64,000 bases of DNA from Membranipora membranacea (Eukaryota > Bryozoa > Gymnolaemata > Cheilostomatida > Membraniporidae), in the NCBI GenBank assembly GCA_914767715.1, contig OU612070.1, positions 25,470,025 through 25,534,024 on the forward strand. The letters are read 5' to 3'. Positions 24,001 to 37,100 of the stretch are shown here, piece by piece. Numbering within the stretch: the first letter of the stretch is position 1; every line of letters begins with the position of its first letter. Below the pieces are notes generated by a model. That model did not search any database. It was not told where the DNA came from and saw nothing but the letters and a program-made list of their open reading frames with translations. Both the position numbers and the translations under genes were made by a program.

Positions 24001-27000
24001 AGGTGAGTAAGAAAGTTGACCCTCAACTTTTAGTTTTCTGGAAAAACTACTCAATCATCCGGAATTCTTTTATCTGAGATCATCATTGTAATTCCATTAG
24101 GTTACAAATTGATGGTAGTATGTTCTATATAACAGAACAAAATATGAATAGTGACACTACATATTACCTGTGCACTGAGGGATGACCTCCGACCACTTGC
24201 CATATTTATTACACTCGCTAACTCGGGTTTTACTGCCGTCAGGGAAGAAGTAGCCCTCGATACATGTGTAGTTGACTACCGTTGGATACATGTTATCAAA
24301 GGTGGAGATGTTAACAAAGGACATGTTAGTCACTGGGTCACATAACTTGGCTGTAGGAATAGAAATGTTAGATACAAGATATGAGTTGAGAAACTAATCA
24401 CCTTAGCTAAGTTACAACCGTAATGAATAACCTAATATTAATAATATGTAATTTCTAAATGTGTAGTCAGTCAGTTTGGCTCAGTGGTAAGCTGCCATTT
24501 GACCAGCCGGTTGTGTGGTCAAACCCTATCTGGGCCCCAAAGTCTTTCCGCTTTGACTGATCACACAGTCATTTCGGATCAGGACTTAAATAATGGAGGT
24601 CTTCTGTATGCACAACAACATCTTGCATGCAGATAATAGAACCCTCCTGTATGGTATAGCTCTATACAGAAGGATGCTGTCATCAACCACTGCAGCTCCG
24701 GCCTTGTGGCTCTATGCTTCACGCAGGGTTAAAGCTGTCAGTGGTTGAAAAGTGGCACTAACGACTCGGAACCCTAGTCGTCACTATAAAAACCTCATCC
24801 TAACAGCGCCTCGGTGCAGTCATCGTCTACATAGAAGGACAGCAATATTAATATTAAATGTGTAGACTATAACCATCAGGATATGATCACAGCCTGTCAC
24901 GATGTTAACTTAAATATTTGTTGAAATTTACATTAAAAAGCACTTTATAAAAACTACATAAACAAACACTGTTTTTCTTCATTTTTTCAGAAATGGCAAT
25001 TAGCAAGATTCCAACTATCAAGTATAATGAAAGGCAACTGGAGTCACCACAACTTCACTCACCTATGCAGTCGAAAGGTATAAGTTCCCATGTCTGATTG
25101 CTGAAGCAGGTGGTTGTCTTCTCGATGCTGCTATCGTTATATTCATGGCCGTCGAGACAAGCAACCTTCACTGTATCACCGACATACTGGCTGTCAGGTT
25201 TTAGTTTTATATTAGCGACCACATCATATAAGTCAGGGGTGCACACATCGGCTGTTGGATAGAAAAAGTCTAACATAAATATTATCCAAAGATTTATAAA
25301 AAGATTTATGATTGATATAAATTATTATAAAATTATTAAAGATTTATGGTTATGTGATACTTTTTGTACGTTTTTTTGTTATATATTGATATTTCTAAGT
25401 AAAGGTTTGCACCGGGTAGAATAGATTATCGAGTTTATTGAAAGACAACCGAAGGACCAACGCATGTTTTCGTCAGGCAGTTCCTTATGATGACCATATG
25501 TGAGATTTGCATGGTGAAAAATTGCAATGCTCATTTTTTGCATAAACTATGATTGATGGTGGGGAGAGTGCCTTCCATAAGGGAAGGTTACTCTCATACC
25601 CTACATGATGATGTGATGATGTCATTTAGCCTGAGAATATACGTTGGTCTTTGGGTAGACTTTAAACCACTGCTGACACAACTGGGCTTTGCCCAGCAGT
25701 GCCACCAGTCAAAAATTTAAATAGACAGTTGTGGCATCAAAACATCTAGCCAGTAGCTTTGCATGGAGTTATATGAGCTCTCAAAATGTAGGGAGTATCT
25801 TCTCCCCAGCCATCCGCAATTAGTAATGACAAAAGTAGTTTTTGATCTCAGCTAGAGTGTGGCAGCAGTGGTTAAAGTACATACGTATGCATGACCAATC
25901 AGTTTGTGATGTGAGATCATCTTCCCATAGTGCATCAGAGTTACAGGTGAACGCTCTGGTGGTATCTCCATTGATGAAGTAGTGACTGGGATCGCAGGTG
26001 AATGTAGACGCTGTGTTAGGTGGTACTGTAGCTCCTGAAGCAGTCCCCGTAGCGTCCTCCATCGGGTTCACACATGCTATAGCTGTAACACAAAAATCAT
26101 CATTTCTTGTAGGTTCCTACCCGATACATTGTATGTTACCCGAGCAAGTAGCTGAGTGGTCCAATCTTATAAAAATGTGAGCTAGTCATCCTATCAAAAC
26201 ATGTTTGGTCATATTAATGAAACTATTAATCTTTATTTTTAAGATCTTGAAGGCGGGCAGTATCAATAAAGTTTATTCATAGGGCCATATAAATGTGCTG
26301 TTCCTCAAAACAAGATCTAGCCACTAAAAGGTGATAAATACATTAACAGTATCATAGTTTCAATGGTAAAAGAAATATTTAGTAGATATCTAAGAATTTT
26401 ACGAGGATGTCTACTCACGAATGCATGCCTGTGTGACAGTAAAATCCCAGTAATCCCAGGTTTTATTAGCCTGACATGAGAGAGTCAGTGTCTGTCCTAC
26501 AGGTACCCCGTCTATCCTATCAGTAGCAGCGGCACATGACATGACAACAGTAGACAGGTAGGTGTTAGCATTATTGTCTAATGATGCATCTGACGGCAAC
26601 ACCGGACACTCCACAGCTATATATGCAACAAGAACATAGACGTTGGTTGGTTTTAAAATAATATGAGAAAAATCAGTAAACTAGAGGAATTATCATAGCA
26701 ACCACATCAACATTACATCGAGTTTGAAAGGATAGGTAGGATAGGAAAATGACAATATTCCACCTATGTAATGTTAGGATATTATGGTCTGGCTTTCGAA
26801 TCATCCTCAACACAACATAATGTATTGGAATATTACGTGAAACACTTCACCAGTAGTCTGTCAAAAAGACTTTTTGAGAACCGAATGTGATCAAGGAGTT
26901 AGAGTCTCTTACTCTAGTCTCTAACTCATTGATGTGGTCTAGCATAACTATAAAGATCACCTACCATCGCAGTCAGTGATAGCAGTCCAGCTGTCATCAT

Positions 27001-27517
27001 CCTGACACTCTATACTATAGGTGTCACTCTCTTCAGTTCTGAACTCATAACCAAGATCACATAAAAACTCTACAGTAGAGCCAGCAGTGAACGATGGATT
27101 GTTCTCCGGTGTCCCATTGACTACCACAGGTAACGCCCCACAATCACCTGTTCAATAATGAAATAAACAAAACTTATGATCACGACCAGACATTTATGGT
27201 GACCTTTAATATCTTGGTGTGAGAGACAGCTCATTGGCCTGAGTGCGCAGACAAACTTCTGCTCTTATTACATAGATAATTTTACTGGAGATTAACAGTA
27301 TCATTTAATTCATGTCAGTATTATGTTTAAGACCAGTATAATACAAATTCTCTTCCCAAATTAAATTTGACACACTACAACCAGAGAATAAAGATATATC
27401 TATCGTCGCTGGTACAAAACTGTAAGAAATTAAAAGTGGTTCTTATAGTTTTAATTACTTACCGCTAACTCTCAACACAGAGAGAAATAAAACAACACCG
27501 AGCTGGATGACAGCCAT
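21087..27517 (-). CDS. Type I membrane protein with five sushi (CCP) domains
   Basis: Eleven exons on the minus strand: 27517-27463, 27147-26965, 26616-26419, 26082-25885, 25251-25063, 24350-24168, 23169-23009, 22580-22478, 22275-22110, 21725-21577, 21178-21087; total 558 residues with all phases closing. Exon 1 is a signal peptide (MAVIQLGVVLFLSVLRVS). Exons 2-6 each encode one sushi domain in phase 1-1, with the four cysteines and a conserved W before the last C (for example DDSWTAITDC, NQTWELIPFDC, YGKWSEVIPQC). Exon 7 holds a membrane span at about 359-381 (FGIITYVIIGTLLAVVVILD), and exons 8-11 a cytoplasmic tail of about 170 residues ending in a very acidic stretch (DSESEYETDTDDETEEQV). 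Sushi domains bind proteins or glycans in complement and adhesion receptors; the ligand cannot be told here. Intron 6 carries a LINE fragment and intron 5 a SINE-like repeat. I do not recognise the exact orthologue. Confidence 0.9.
23312..23712 (+). mobile_element. LINE 3' fragment (C-terminal part of a reverse transcriptase polyprotein)
   Basis: Translates as PTLKRFGVDETSLIRFYLAN, then RSLLCYPAPAWFSYLS, NRLGSIQRQCLRVIYP, and after a frameshift near 23478 continues YDDRLIASGMPSLCSYLEHL. This is the typical post-RT region of CR1/L2/Jockey-type LINEs (LExxxSxxLxxLExIQxRALRI pattern). It lies opposite to the host gene inside an intron and is truncated and broken. Confidence 0.8.
24470..24860 (+). 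mobile_element. tRNA-headed SINE-like repeat in sushi-gene intron
   Basis: Begins with TTGGCTCAGTGGTAAGCTG, an A-box-like tRNA D-arm, followed by a degenerate B box (GTGGTCAAACCCTATC). A body of about 300 bp follows, ending near CATCGTCTACATAGAAGG. The layout fits a long tRNA-derived SINE with a LINE-like tail. There is no second full copy in the window, so the call rests on the head alone. Confidence 0.5.
26891..26932. repeat. Palindrome, GGAGTTAGAG family, copy 1
   Basis: TCAAGGAGTTAGAG pairs with CTCTAACTCATTGA around a short centre. The same arms, including GACAACTCC units, are found at 35008-35062. Confidence 0.6.
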
Positions 27518-28123
27518 GTCGAACTACAAACTATCCAAATTTATCTTCAGCTCTCCATATAGACACAGGATCCTGTAGATTTACTAAGTGAATTCACCAA
27601 TGTCCAAAAACACCAAGTAATAGAAAGAAGATCAATAAAATATAGCTTAAATTTATCAAATCCAAGAATCTCCCAATCATAACTTATCATCATTTGTGAA
27701 TGTCACCAAGAACCAAAGGCTTCATCAAGATACTCATCAATAAGTCCAATCATTTTACCGATAATTGTATTGTTTCTTTCCTTTGTGTTTCATTTTTTAT
27801 CACCATAACAAAACCCATTGTAAGTGGTCAAATGTGTGTATAGGTTCTATTACACCCTTAGCCTAGAAAATCAATATCAACAAAATATCATGATGAACAG
27901 TAGGACAAACAAAATACAAATAATGAGCTAAGACATTTTGTTTCAGGCGTAAACGGATAATGGGCCATTTTACGCTATCAAAACACAGATCAGAGAAAGT
28001 TCTATAATTGCTGGAGTTGCCTTTTCCAGCCACAAGAGGAAGTGATTCCAGTTTGACGGGATATAATATGGGTGATACATTTTAGTAAGATAGCGCTCAT
28101 AGACATTGAGATAAGAGTCCAGT
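27518..28123. other. Upstream region of the sushi gene and 3' flank of the GALNT gene
   Basis: About 600 bp on the minus strand between the GALNT stop codon and the sushi gene start codon. It should hold the GALNT polyadenylation site and the sushi-gene promoter. AT-rich; I see no clear TATA box, repeat or further exon. Confidence 0.5.
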
Positions 28124-31100
28124 TCATTTGATGAGGAACCATACCATATCATCGTCAGATTGATCCTCACAATCTACTAGTGTGAGGCTTTTATTACGCT
28201 TGCGAGATAGACAAAAATCCTCTGCTATGTGTCTCAAAAATCCTGTGCTTTTCTCTAAATTCCATTTCTAGATAAATAAAAACATGTCAAAAGTTGCTTG
28301 AAACCACTAGATTGTCTTTTTGACCGGTCAGCTTTGCTTCTTAACAGATCTGTGTGTGCCACAAAAAAGTTCCTGATTTGACAAATAGCTTAGTTTCCTA
28401 GTAGTGGTCAATGTGATTGTGATTGTTGAATATTTTGTTTGGTAGATTGATTTCAACTCATGATCAATCCAAACTATTTAATGGACACAACAGATGCAGG
28501 GAGCCTATTTGTTGATGTTGCAATGGCTGAGGTATACTGATACTTCATTAACACAACTCGATCAAACACTCATATCTTACAAGGGATATGACTAAGTGCT
28601 CAGACGGCTGCAATGGGAGTTAGTGGCATTACATTACAAAACATTCATTTCCGGTACCCGGCCATAATGCCATTGTCATAATGCCATGGCCATAATGCCA
28701 TAGGTGAAAACACCACTGCACAATATACCAATGCCAAAATACCAGCCGTACAAAACGCCAGTTGTGTCAAAATACCAGTGGATATAAAGCCAGATGTGTC
28801 AAAATACCAATGGATATAAAGCCAGATTGGACATAATACCATGCGGGACAACATACCATATCCCAAAATACCATTGCCAAAATGCCAAAATATATAACCA
28901 AAAGAGATCAAGCCACGTTGTACTTTTTTTTAGTCACATTACAGCTGCAGATTGCTCGATCAGAGTAGGGGGTGGTTCAGTTGGTTAGAGCCATCTCTTT
29001 CACTGTTCAAGTCTCGAAGTTTCTACATTTGAATTTTTTTCTCTTGGGTTAGTTGGGCCCCATTGTACTGAAGGCTAGTGTGTGTTGCAGAAATTGCAGC
29101 CAAATGTTGCGCCGTCAAGTCGCCAACTCTGTGGGTTATGGCAAGTTAATTGACTCTCTAAATTTGACCATCTTTATGTCTTGGCTTGAAGGGTTTTAAC
29201 TGGTCTTTTCTGATGCTATTACCGGCGTCATGAAGCCTAGCATGATTGCACTCTGGCCCTACCCACACCCCCGGCATGAACTTTTTGAACAAGCCTATGC
29301 AATTTCTTAACAAGGACCTCTCTCCTCGCTTGTTATTGGTTTTCATAAATTCAAGTTTGTTGGATCAAGCGTTGCATTCATGGTTTGTTATCATATTGAA
29401 AATAATTTGAATTGAGTATGAAATTAATAAAAGTTTCAAAACTTTATTATTCAAAAAGGATTTGTAATGGCATGATTTTTAGTTTTTCAAAAATATGAGA
29501 ACTGTGACCCCTGGTTTAATTCCCTTGATGTCACACAGAGTCCTATCTGGCTATCACTTGCGTTGCCCTAGAACTCTAATTCTAGATTCTGCTCAATGGC
29601 TGGACCGAGTGCTTGTATCATCATCAGGGTTAAATCTAATTCCTTTTTCAGGCTTCTAAAATGTTCATAGATAGTTATGCTGTTCCTCTTTCTTCTAAAA
29701 AAGTTTCGGAATATGAGCTGTTATTCTTCTGGTTAAAAATGTTGTTCGAGGTCTCAAAAAGGTATTCTCATAGTTTATGACAAGACAGTTGGTGATACAC
29801 CATTCATTCATCAGAGGTAAATTGCTCTTCGTAATTTCAGGTTCAGTGCTAAAATTATTAGTATTGTCAGCAAAAAAATTTCAATTTAGATCAAGTGATA
29901 CATCTAAAAGGTCAACATTATAAATTATAAATAGTGCTGGCCGAGAACCGAAACCTGGGGAGCACCGATCATGACAGGCAGTAAACCGACTTAATTCATT
30001 TACCAATACAAACTGTTTTCTATTCAAAAGATAATTTTCTAACAGTCGCTATGAGGGGGATAATATCTGAAAAAAATATCTGTTTACTTATTAGAACGCT
30101 GTGATTTATTGTATCAAAAGCATTTGAAAGATATAAAATTAAACCCTGGGTGATTCTTCCCTCAATAAAATGGCCGTAAAGTTGTTCCATTATAATATTA
30201 ATTGTGTCAGTTGTACTGCGCCCATCTAATGCCAAATTTGTTACAATGATTTTTAAATTTCCTCTATGGTTTTTGAATGCTTTTTGCTTATCTTGTGAAG
30301 TTTAGTACCCTCTTTGGTGAGTGTAAATAACTGCTTAGTCATCCAAGGTTTCTTGATAGTAGGGCGTTGATGCTTTCTGGCGCTAATTTTGTTGCTGGCA
30401 TTATCAATGCATGAGCTTGGTTTTCCATTGAAAGTTGGTGTCAGATATTTCTGTAACAATATTGTTATTGTATAATTTCTTATAATAACACATTAATTTA
30501 TTTTAGTTGTGTTCATCCGTAAGGAATTGTTGATCTGAAATGTTTAAATCTAAGGTGCACATTTTTATGTTCGGATTTAATAATAGTAATAGTTAATATA
30601 AAATAATTATTTTGGTTTCACAAATTCTTGTTCGGGATCTAATAAGAATATAAAAATATTGGCTTCAACTCAACTTGCTTTAGTCTTTTGAAGCTAAGTC
30701 AAATTTTTTTCTGGATTCAAATCAATGTTGATGTCACCAACAATAAATCAGTTCGTGGGGAGCTAAATCCTCCAGTAAATTTTTGGGTTGAACATATGAA
30801 ATTCTCAACATTCTTTTTAAATGGAATCAAAAGAAGTTACATTACATAACTATTTAAGAGAAACAAAAGCTCTGCATAGTAACACCACATTTTGACGAAA
30901 CGGCTCTGTAGACTATGTAGCTTTTATACCCTCGAGTAGGAAAACAAATTTTGTTGAATGTGTATACGGTCAGAAGTGATGTTAAAAACTTATCCATATC
31001 CATCATCATCATTTATACTAGATTAACAACATGAAATTCAAGTTGAGAACATCCTGTGAGTCACAAGCCCCTATTAAATGACTTTGCTGAATACTATGGC

Positions 31101-34100
31101 CATGGCCTAACCGTGAAAGTTCATTTTGGGTGAACAGAGTTTTTCCTTCCTGTTAGTTGTAACTGTAACTTTTTATACAACTAATAAATACAGAGATAAC
31201 CGGCTCTATGTTCAATCATCGTAGTCTTATCAATGTCATCAGTAAGCATGAGTCTCTAGGGCAGCGATGAGTCAAGACTTGGCTTTCAAAAAAAGTTGGT
31301 AATAATCCAAAGTTATTGTCATATTATTCTAAAGAATGGTTGGGAAATATTTATTACAAGTCACTAGCTCTCAGTTTGTGGATCCCAACAAACCCCAGAT
31401 ATCATTGAAATTGAACGAAGAAACTTCGAGACTTGAACAGCGAAGGAGATGGCTCTAACCAACTGAACCACCCCCTACTCTGATCAAGCAACCCGCAGCT
31501 GTAATGTGACCAAAAAAAATACAACGTGGCTTGATCTCCTTTGGTTATATATTTTGGCATTTTGGCAATGGTATTTTGGGATATGGTATGTTGTCCCGCA
31601 TGGTATTATGTCCAATCTGGCTTTATATCCATTGGTATTTTGACACATCTGGCTTTATATCCACTGGTATTTTGACACAACTGGCGTTTTGTACAACTGG
31701 TATTTTGGCATTGGTATATTGTACAGTGGTGTTTTCACCTATGGCATTATGGCCATGGCATTATGACAATGGCATTATGGCAATGGCATTTTGTCCCAAT
31801 GGCATTTTGGCCATGGCATTTTGACACGGAATCTTCATTTCCACGTAGGAACGGAGTGTTTGATAGTGTAAGGCCATTAACTCCCCTTACAGCCATATGA
31901 GCACTTAGAATAGCAATATACATACATACATATACAATATACAACATACAATATACAATATACAATATACAATATACAATATACAATATACAAGATACAT
32001 GCTTACAGATGACCAAGTACATACCTGTCCCTCAGACTCCACTTGGCATACTTCCATGACTACTTTGAGCGCTCCTGTTGACTGATCCACATCCATACAA
32101 AGACCCGAGTTCTCCAGCTGGTACTGATCATTATAAACCCATCTCTCTTTACTGTCTGAAATACACAATAATATTCACCCTAGTATATATGTATATACCT
32201 GTCCGGAATTCATGCATGTTAGTCACATGTATGACTACTAACCCTACATCATGGATCACACTTACATACAATCAATCCCATAGGCAGAAGAACCGACAGT
32301 ACCTATTAGTCTGCCCACAGTCTGCCACATTACAGGCAATAGCAGTCTGACGTTCCGACTTCCTAGTATTTGCAAATTCAAGTCAACTTTAAAAGATTTG
32401 CTGCTAAAGGCTGGTCCACAATGTCCCAGATGACATTGGGATGCCATGATCCCAAATGGCCACATTGCAAAACTCATCCCAGAGTAGCAATTAGGTTTTT
32501 GTCTTGGATAGTGATTGGATAATTATGATGTGTTCACATGGTCTAGGATCATCCCAGAGAGTCCCAGATCAACACAATGCTATATTCACACAGTACCAGA
32601 TGTAAACTGAGTCAGTTACCTAAAAGTTAGTCAAACTTTCCCGTTACTATCCCTGACTCATTTTTATTGCTAAGATTAAGTCATTTTCATGTTCACATTG
32701 ACTGGGATGCCTAGGCTGGCTAGGATGGCTGGCTGGGACAATGTGGACAAGCCATGGCTGAACAAGCGAAGTCTGCATATAATATGATATGATTGGAAAC
32801 TGATTGACCATTTGACAAAAAATTGGAGTGATTGGAGTCAATGCAGTAAAAGATGGTTCAGATTCCATGAGTACATGAATTCCAGTCAGAATAAAGACGA
32901 AAACTGGCAACAAATCATTATACATCAGCTTATAATCTTGTGCATATTTTCGTTGAGTTTTGATTAATTTTCTGAAGTCTGATTTTTTACCACCTTCTTG
33001 TTTAATCATAACCCAGGTTACTTACAAGTAATATGTTCAGTATACTGTGACTCACCTGTTTTTCTACAGCGCCCCATCAACAGCTTACGACTCGAGGTGA
33101 TTTTCAGACAGCTTTCTCCATCAAAACTAAGACTTCCCACCTGCCTCTTCTGAATCGTTTCCCTATAAAATCTTACATGGTGAGTTGCAACCCAGAAGAA
33201 GATAAACAAAATCATTAAGCTATCACAGCAAAAACATTATTATTATCGATGACTAGATGTTGAGAGCGAGCCTTTTATTGTGAAAGGATAGGATGGAGAG
33301 GGTTGGAAGAAGACTACTCATTGGTTTGGATGAAGTTAGGCAGATCAAATCCTGCAACCAACAGGTGAGAATGTAATATATTCATACCAGCTCAAGAGAA
33401 AAAAGAAGCGTTACCGAGATGTAAAAAGTTATGGAACCTTGGCACAACTATCCACCAGGAAAGGGAATGCCATGATGAGGTCAAATATTGTATACCTATG
33501 GCACGGATTTCCCTTTGATAAGAAAATACCGGCACACCTGAGAGGCTGTATCTGTGGGACCCTAATTGATGGTAACAAGACTTGTCCTGCAACGGAGACG
33601 CACATGACTAAAGTTGATAATTGTGAGATGTGATTACTACGCTACCTCATGGTTGTCAGGTACGAATAACATTGAAGAAATTACTGCAGAAGGTTGATTA
33701 AAACTCAGATTTCATATCACACGCCACATCCCGAAGCATGGGCGGCGAAATACCAGTTGCCTTAGGGGCTAGGCTGCATATCTGCGCCCATTTGCTCTCA
33801 GTTTGCAGGCAAGTCGGAGCACACCTGGGGGTCCAACCAAACCACAGTAGTCAATAGACTGCAGTGGGATTCGAACCCACAACCTTCAACATTTGCATGC
33901 TGAAGGGACGGCGCTCTAAACAACTGAGCTTCCTACTCCTACTCCTACTATATAATGCTAATCCAAAATGTGAAGAGGAGGCGAGACTGAGTGGGATGGG
34001 GATATCAGAAGTATGGATGATATGATAGTTTAGGGAAACAGAGATTGTGACCAGGCAAATCATCGATGTCTAGTAGCTGGACCTGGAAGAAAAGGATGTT

Positions 34101-37100
34101 AATGATACAGTTAGATAAAAGGGCCTGGTCGCCTTGGGAGCCTGGTAAAGAAACCCAGCCAATCGAGTCCCAGTGGTGAAAGGTCAAATTACATTCAGGT
34201 TTTTATGGCAGTCACAACGTACAAGGAGCAACAATCAATCTGCCCCACAACCAGTAAGCAAGATCAATTCAATTATATATTATGTTAAGGTCACAGAAAG
34301 GCCATGACCGAGAGAGCATAGAGATACTCACCAATCATGCACATAGAGGTGAAACATAACCGGGATACCTCACAATGCCTTGTATATGTGCTCTGATTGA
34401 GTTAGAGCCGAGCAAATTTACACTTATATTGACAACTGAGGTGCAAAGAATATCACTATAAAATTTATCCTTGACACGAATCTTTGTTTTATAGTTTGGC
34501 AACTAAAGTAGCATGTATTATTGTTTATGACTTATAACAAATGAAAATATAATGAATAGTAACTTTTCCTGATCACAGAAAACAAAGATAGACATATTCA
34601 GTGACTTTGGTTGATTGCAGTAGTCTTGAAAGGGCCCCTATTAGCGCAATAGGTTTGTAGGCCCTCTTCAAACTTAAAAAATCAACAATGTCAAGAGGCA
34701 GGAAAAACATCCGGAACATAACCATTTAGCTACATTGCCAAAAGCTCGTGGCAGATTAGCACATGCTTGGAGTATTCCTGATTAGGGCATTGAAAATTAT
34801 AGTATTGTAAGGTGTATGTTAGTCCTATGGGAGTATTTGGTTTTCATACTCATATTCTATAAATTTGCGAATCTGAATACCTTAAAATTATATATCTGTG
34901 TCATCAGACAAATATTCATTGAACTAAAAATAGGTTATCTATAGATGAAAACAAAAGCTAGCACCTAACTCAGCAGTATGTTCACAACAACGATGTCAAT
35001 CGAACATGGAGTTAGAGACAACTCCTTGATAAGGCAACTCCTGAACTGTCTCTAACTCCTTGATTAAAGTACGTTGACAATTGAGAATTGGGTAAAATTG
35101 CAATATAGCAGGTTTGAATCACTCACTAGCACCGATCTAAATCTTCTGAACCTTTGCCCTGAAAGAAATAAGGCAAACACCGTCACCTAATAAAAGATTC
35201 TGTGAAGACAAACAGTTTTGATTCAAACTACTTTTTATCATCAAACAGTCTGGTTTAATAAATAGTAGAATTGTGTGTTAATGATGCCTAGGCACACTTA
35301 TGGTAAGCTGTGTTTTCTGATCAGGAAAGAAGACAGCGTAGCGAATCAGCGTGAAAATCACCACCGAAGCATTAGATAACATTTGACAAGCTCAGATTAA
35401 AAGCTTCAAAGACGATAGAAAAATACTAAATAATGCGGACTGTGTGGTGATCAGCAACCACGGTGACGAAACAAGCTAATGTGATGGACAGTTCATGATT
35501 ATGCAATTTCTATGGTGAGTCATACTAAAACCCTAACAAAACCAGATGTTTCCTTCATGTCAGCCACAGGGGATGCAAAGAAAGTTCTTCAGGCAAGCTT
35601 TATACTATGCACAAAAGTGTTGAATCCCTATAAAAACTATTTGCATCAAAATTCAAATCAAGATGTAACATGTCATCCACAGGGTAGCGTGGGATGGCCC
35701 TTCATAATAGTTATATATACAACTCACCTTATTTCTGGGTAGACATTGTCAATGAACCAATCAAATGAATGACATTTTAATCGCTCCCTCAGATTTTTCC
35801 TTTCAATAATACTAGAAAATAAATGTTGCAATTATCATCTTGATGTCAAAGAATACACAACTCCTATTCATTAAAGCTAGTAACATCACATTCGTTTAAT
35901 GAGGGAGTCCCAAACTCCCTGGTTTAATGAGGGAGTTTTGGACAATATGTCCCCAACTCCCTGGAACTAAGTCTGTTTCTAACGTTGTATAATCATATAA
36001 AAATACAGATAGAATGCGAGAACAACCTGAATTAATTTATGGGCAAATGAGACTTCCTGGCAAGATTGATGGTGATTATGAATTGCACAGTGGTTTGATG
36101 CTTTTTTCTTTCCACAAGGTATTGCGGAAACCCATCCAGTTGCCAGTTGCCAGTTGCCAGTTGCAAAGATTCTATATTGCAACCATTGTGAATATTGCAT
36201 ACATACTTTCCGAATGGTACATATTTCGCAGATGGTACAGCCTTATAGTATTGTTCTTTATAATCATCCATCCACACTTCAGCAACTCTACGTGTATTTC
36301 TGTAAACGGAACCAATAAAGGATAATGAAATGAAATAGGAGTACACCGGACCCTTTTACAATAAAGATGAGGTGAAGCATTGTGACAGCGGAACTTAAAT
36401 TAATGACCTTTCCAAGACTCTTGTCAGGTAGTCACATATGTCCTGAAAACTCTTATCAACAAAATATTATAAACACTACTTGTATGTTTATAAATAAATA
36501 AAAGACATTCTTTCGCCAGAAATCTATTTCATAACAATCATCACAAACACTTTGCATTACATAAAGCTAGGAAAATTACAGTCTTGGTTGAAAAAATTAA
36601 TTGAAGCAAGCTCCAACAGGTTGTCTTATGACATCGTTATGAAAAAAGCACATATGTTGATCATAATATCGAAACCTCTGACATATGACAACTCATATGT
36701 ATACACTTAGTAGAAATATATAACTTACTTTGCAAACACGTTGCCGCTGCCTCCAGGGAATGTATAAGGGTGCTGTTTCCTGAATACATGACCGACTCTA
36801 CTACACGGTATTATCTCCAGTGATCCGTGACACTGCCACACTCTGAACGATATCTCCAGGTTCTCTCCTCCCCAAACCTCCATCTGCATATCGTACTTAC
36901 CGACCTCTATAAACCAAGCTCTCTCTATACTAAACAATCCTCCTGCTATCATGGGTGTCCTACAACAACAAAAACAACATCAAATAATTTAAGTGACAAC
37001 ATAATATATATAAATATATATAATACATATTGTCCTCAACAAATATTATGTGGTATCGCGGTTGTTTTTCTGGATGTCCAATATTGTTTTTAAATAACAC

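Larger units (their letters stand above)
28653..31833. mobile_element. 3.2 kb element with ~362 bp near-identical inverted repeats
   Basis: Arms at 28661-29024 and 31419-31781 are reverse complements with only scattered differences; the possible translations of the arms differ at about 2 of 84 residues. The arms are made of short degenerate units of the type (C)AAAATACCA/CATAATGCCA and end inward in a tRNA-like sequence. The outer flanks share TTCATTTCC (28644-28652 and 31834-31842), a candidate 9-bp target duplication. Long arms plus a 9-bp duplication resemble Mutator-like or foldback DNA elements, but no transposase is seen. The interior holds a decayed LINE instead. Confidence 0.7.

Noticed and set aside
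28645-28911. 88-codon frame repeated at 31531-31824, looking like a conserved protein pair
   Set aside because: It is only the short DNA repeat of the inverted arms read in an open frame; the words FWHFGNGI and GILxxF recur because the DNA unit recurs.
31917-31996. Regular short repeats that might suggest a CRISPR array
   Set aside because: A 7-bp microsatellite without spacers, in an animal intron.
33864-33940. Possible functional tRNA gene on the minus strand
   Set aside because: A and B boxes are good, but the acceptor stem is absent and its flank is shared with another repeat copy at 7.2 kb.
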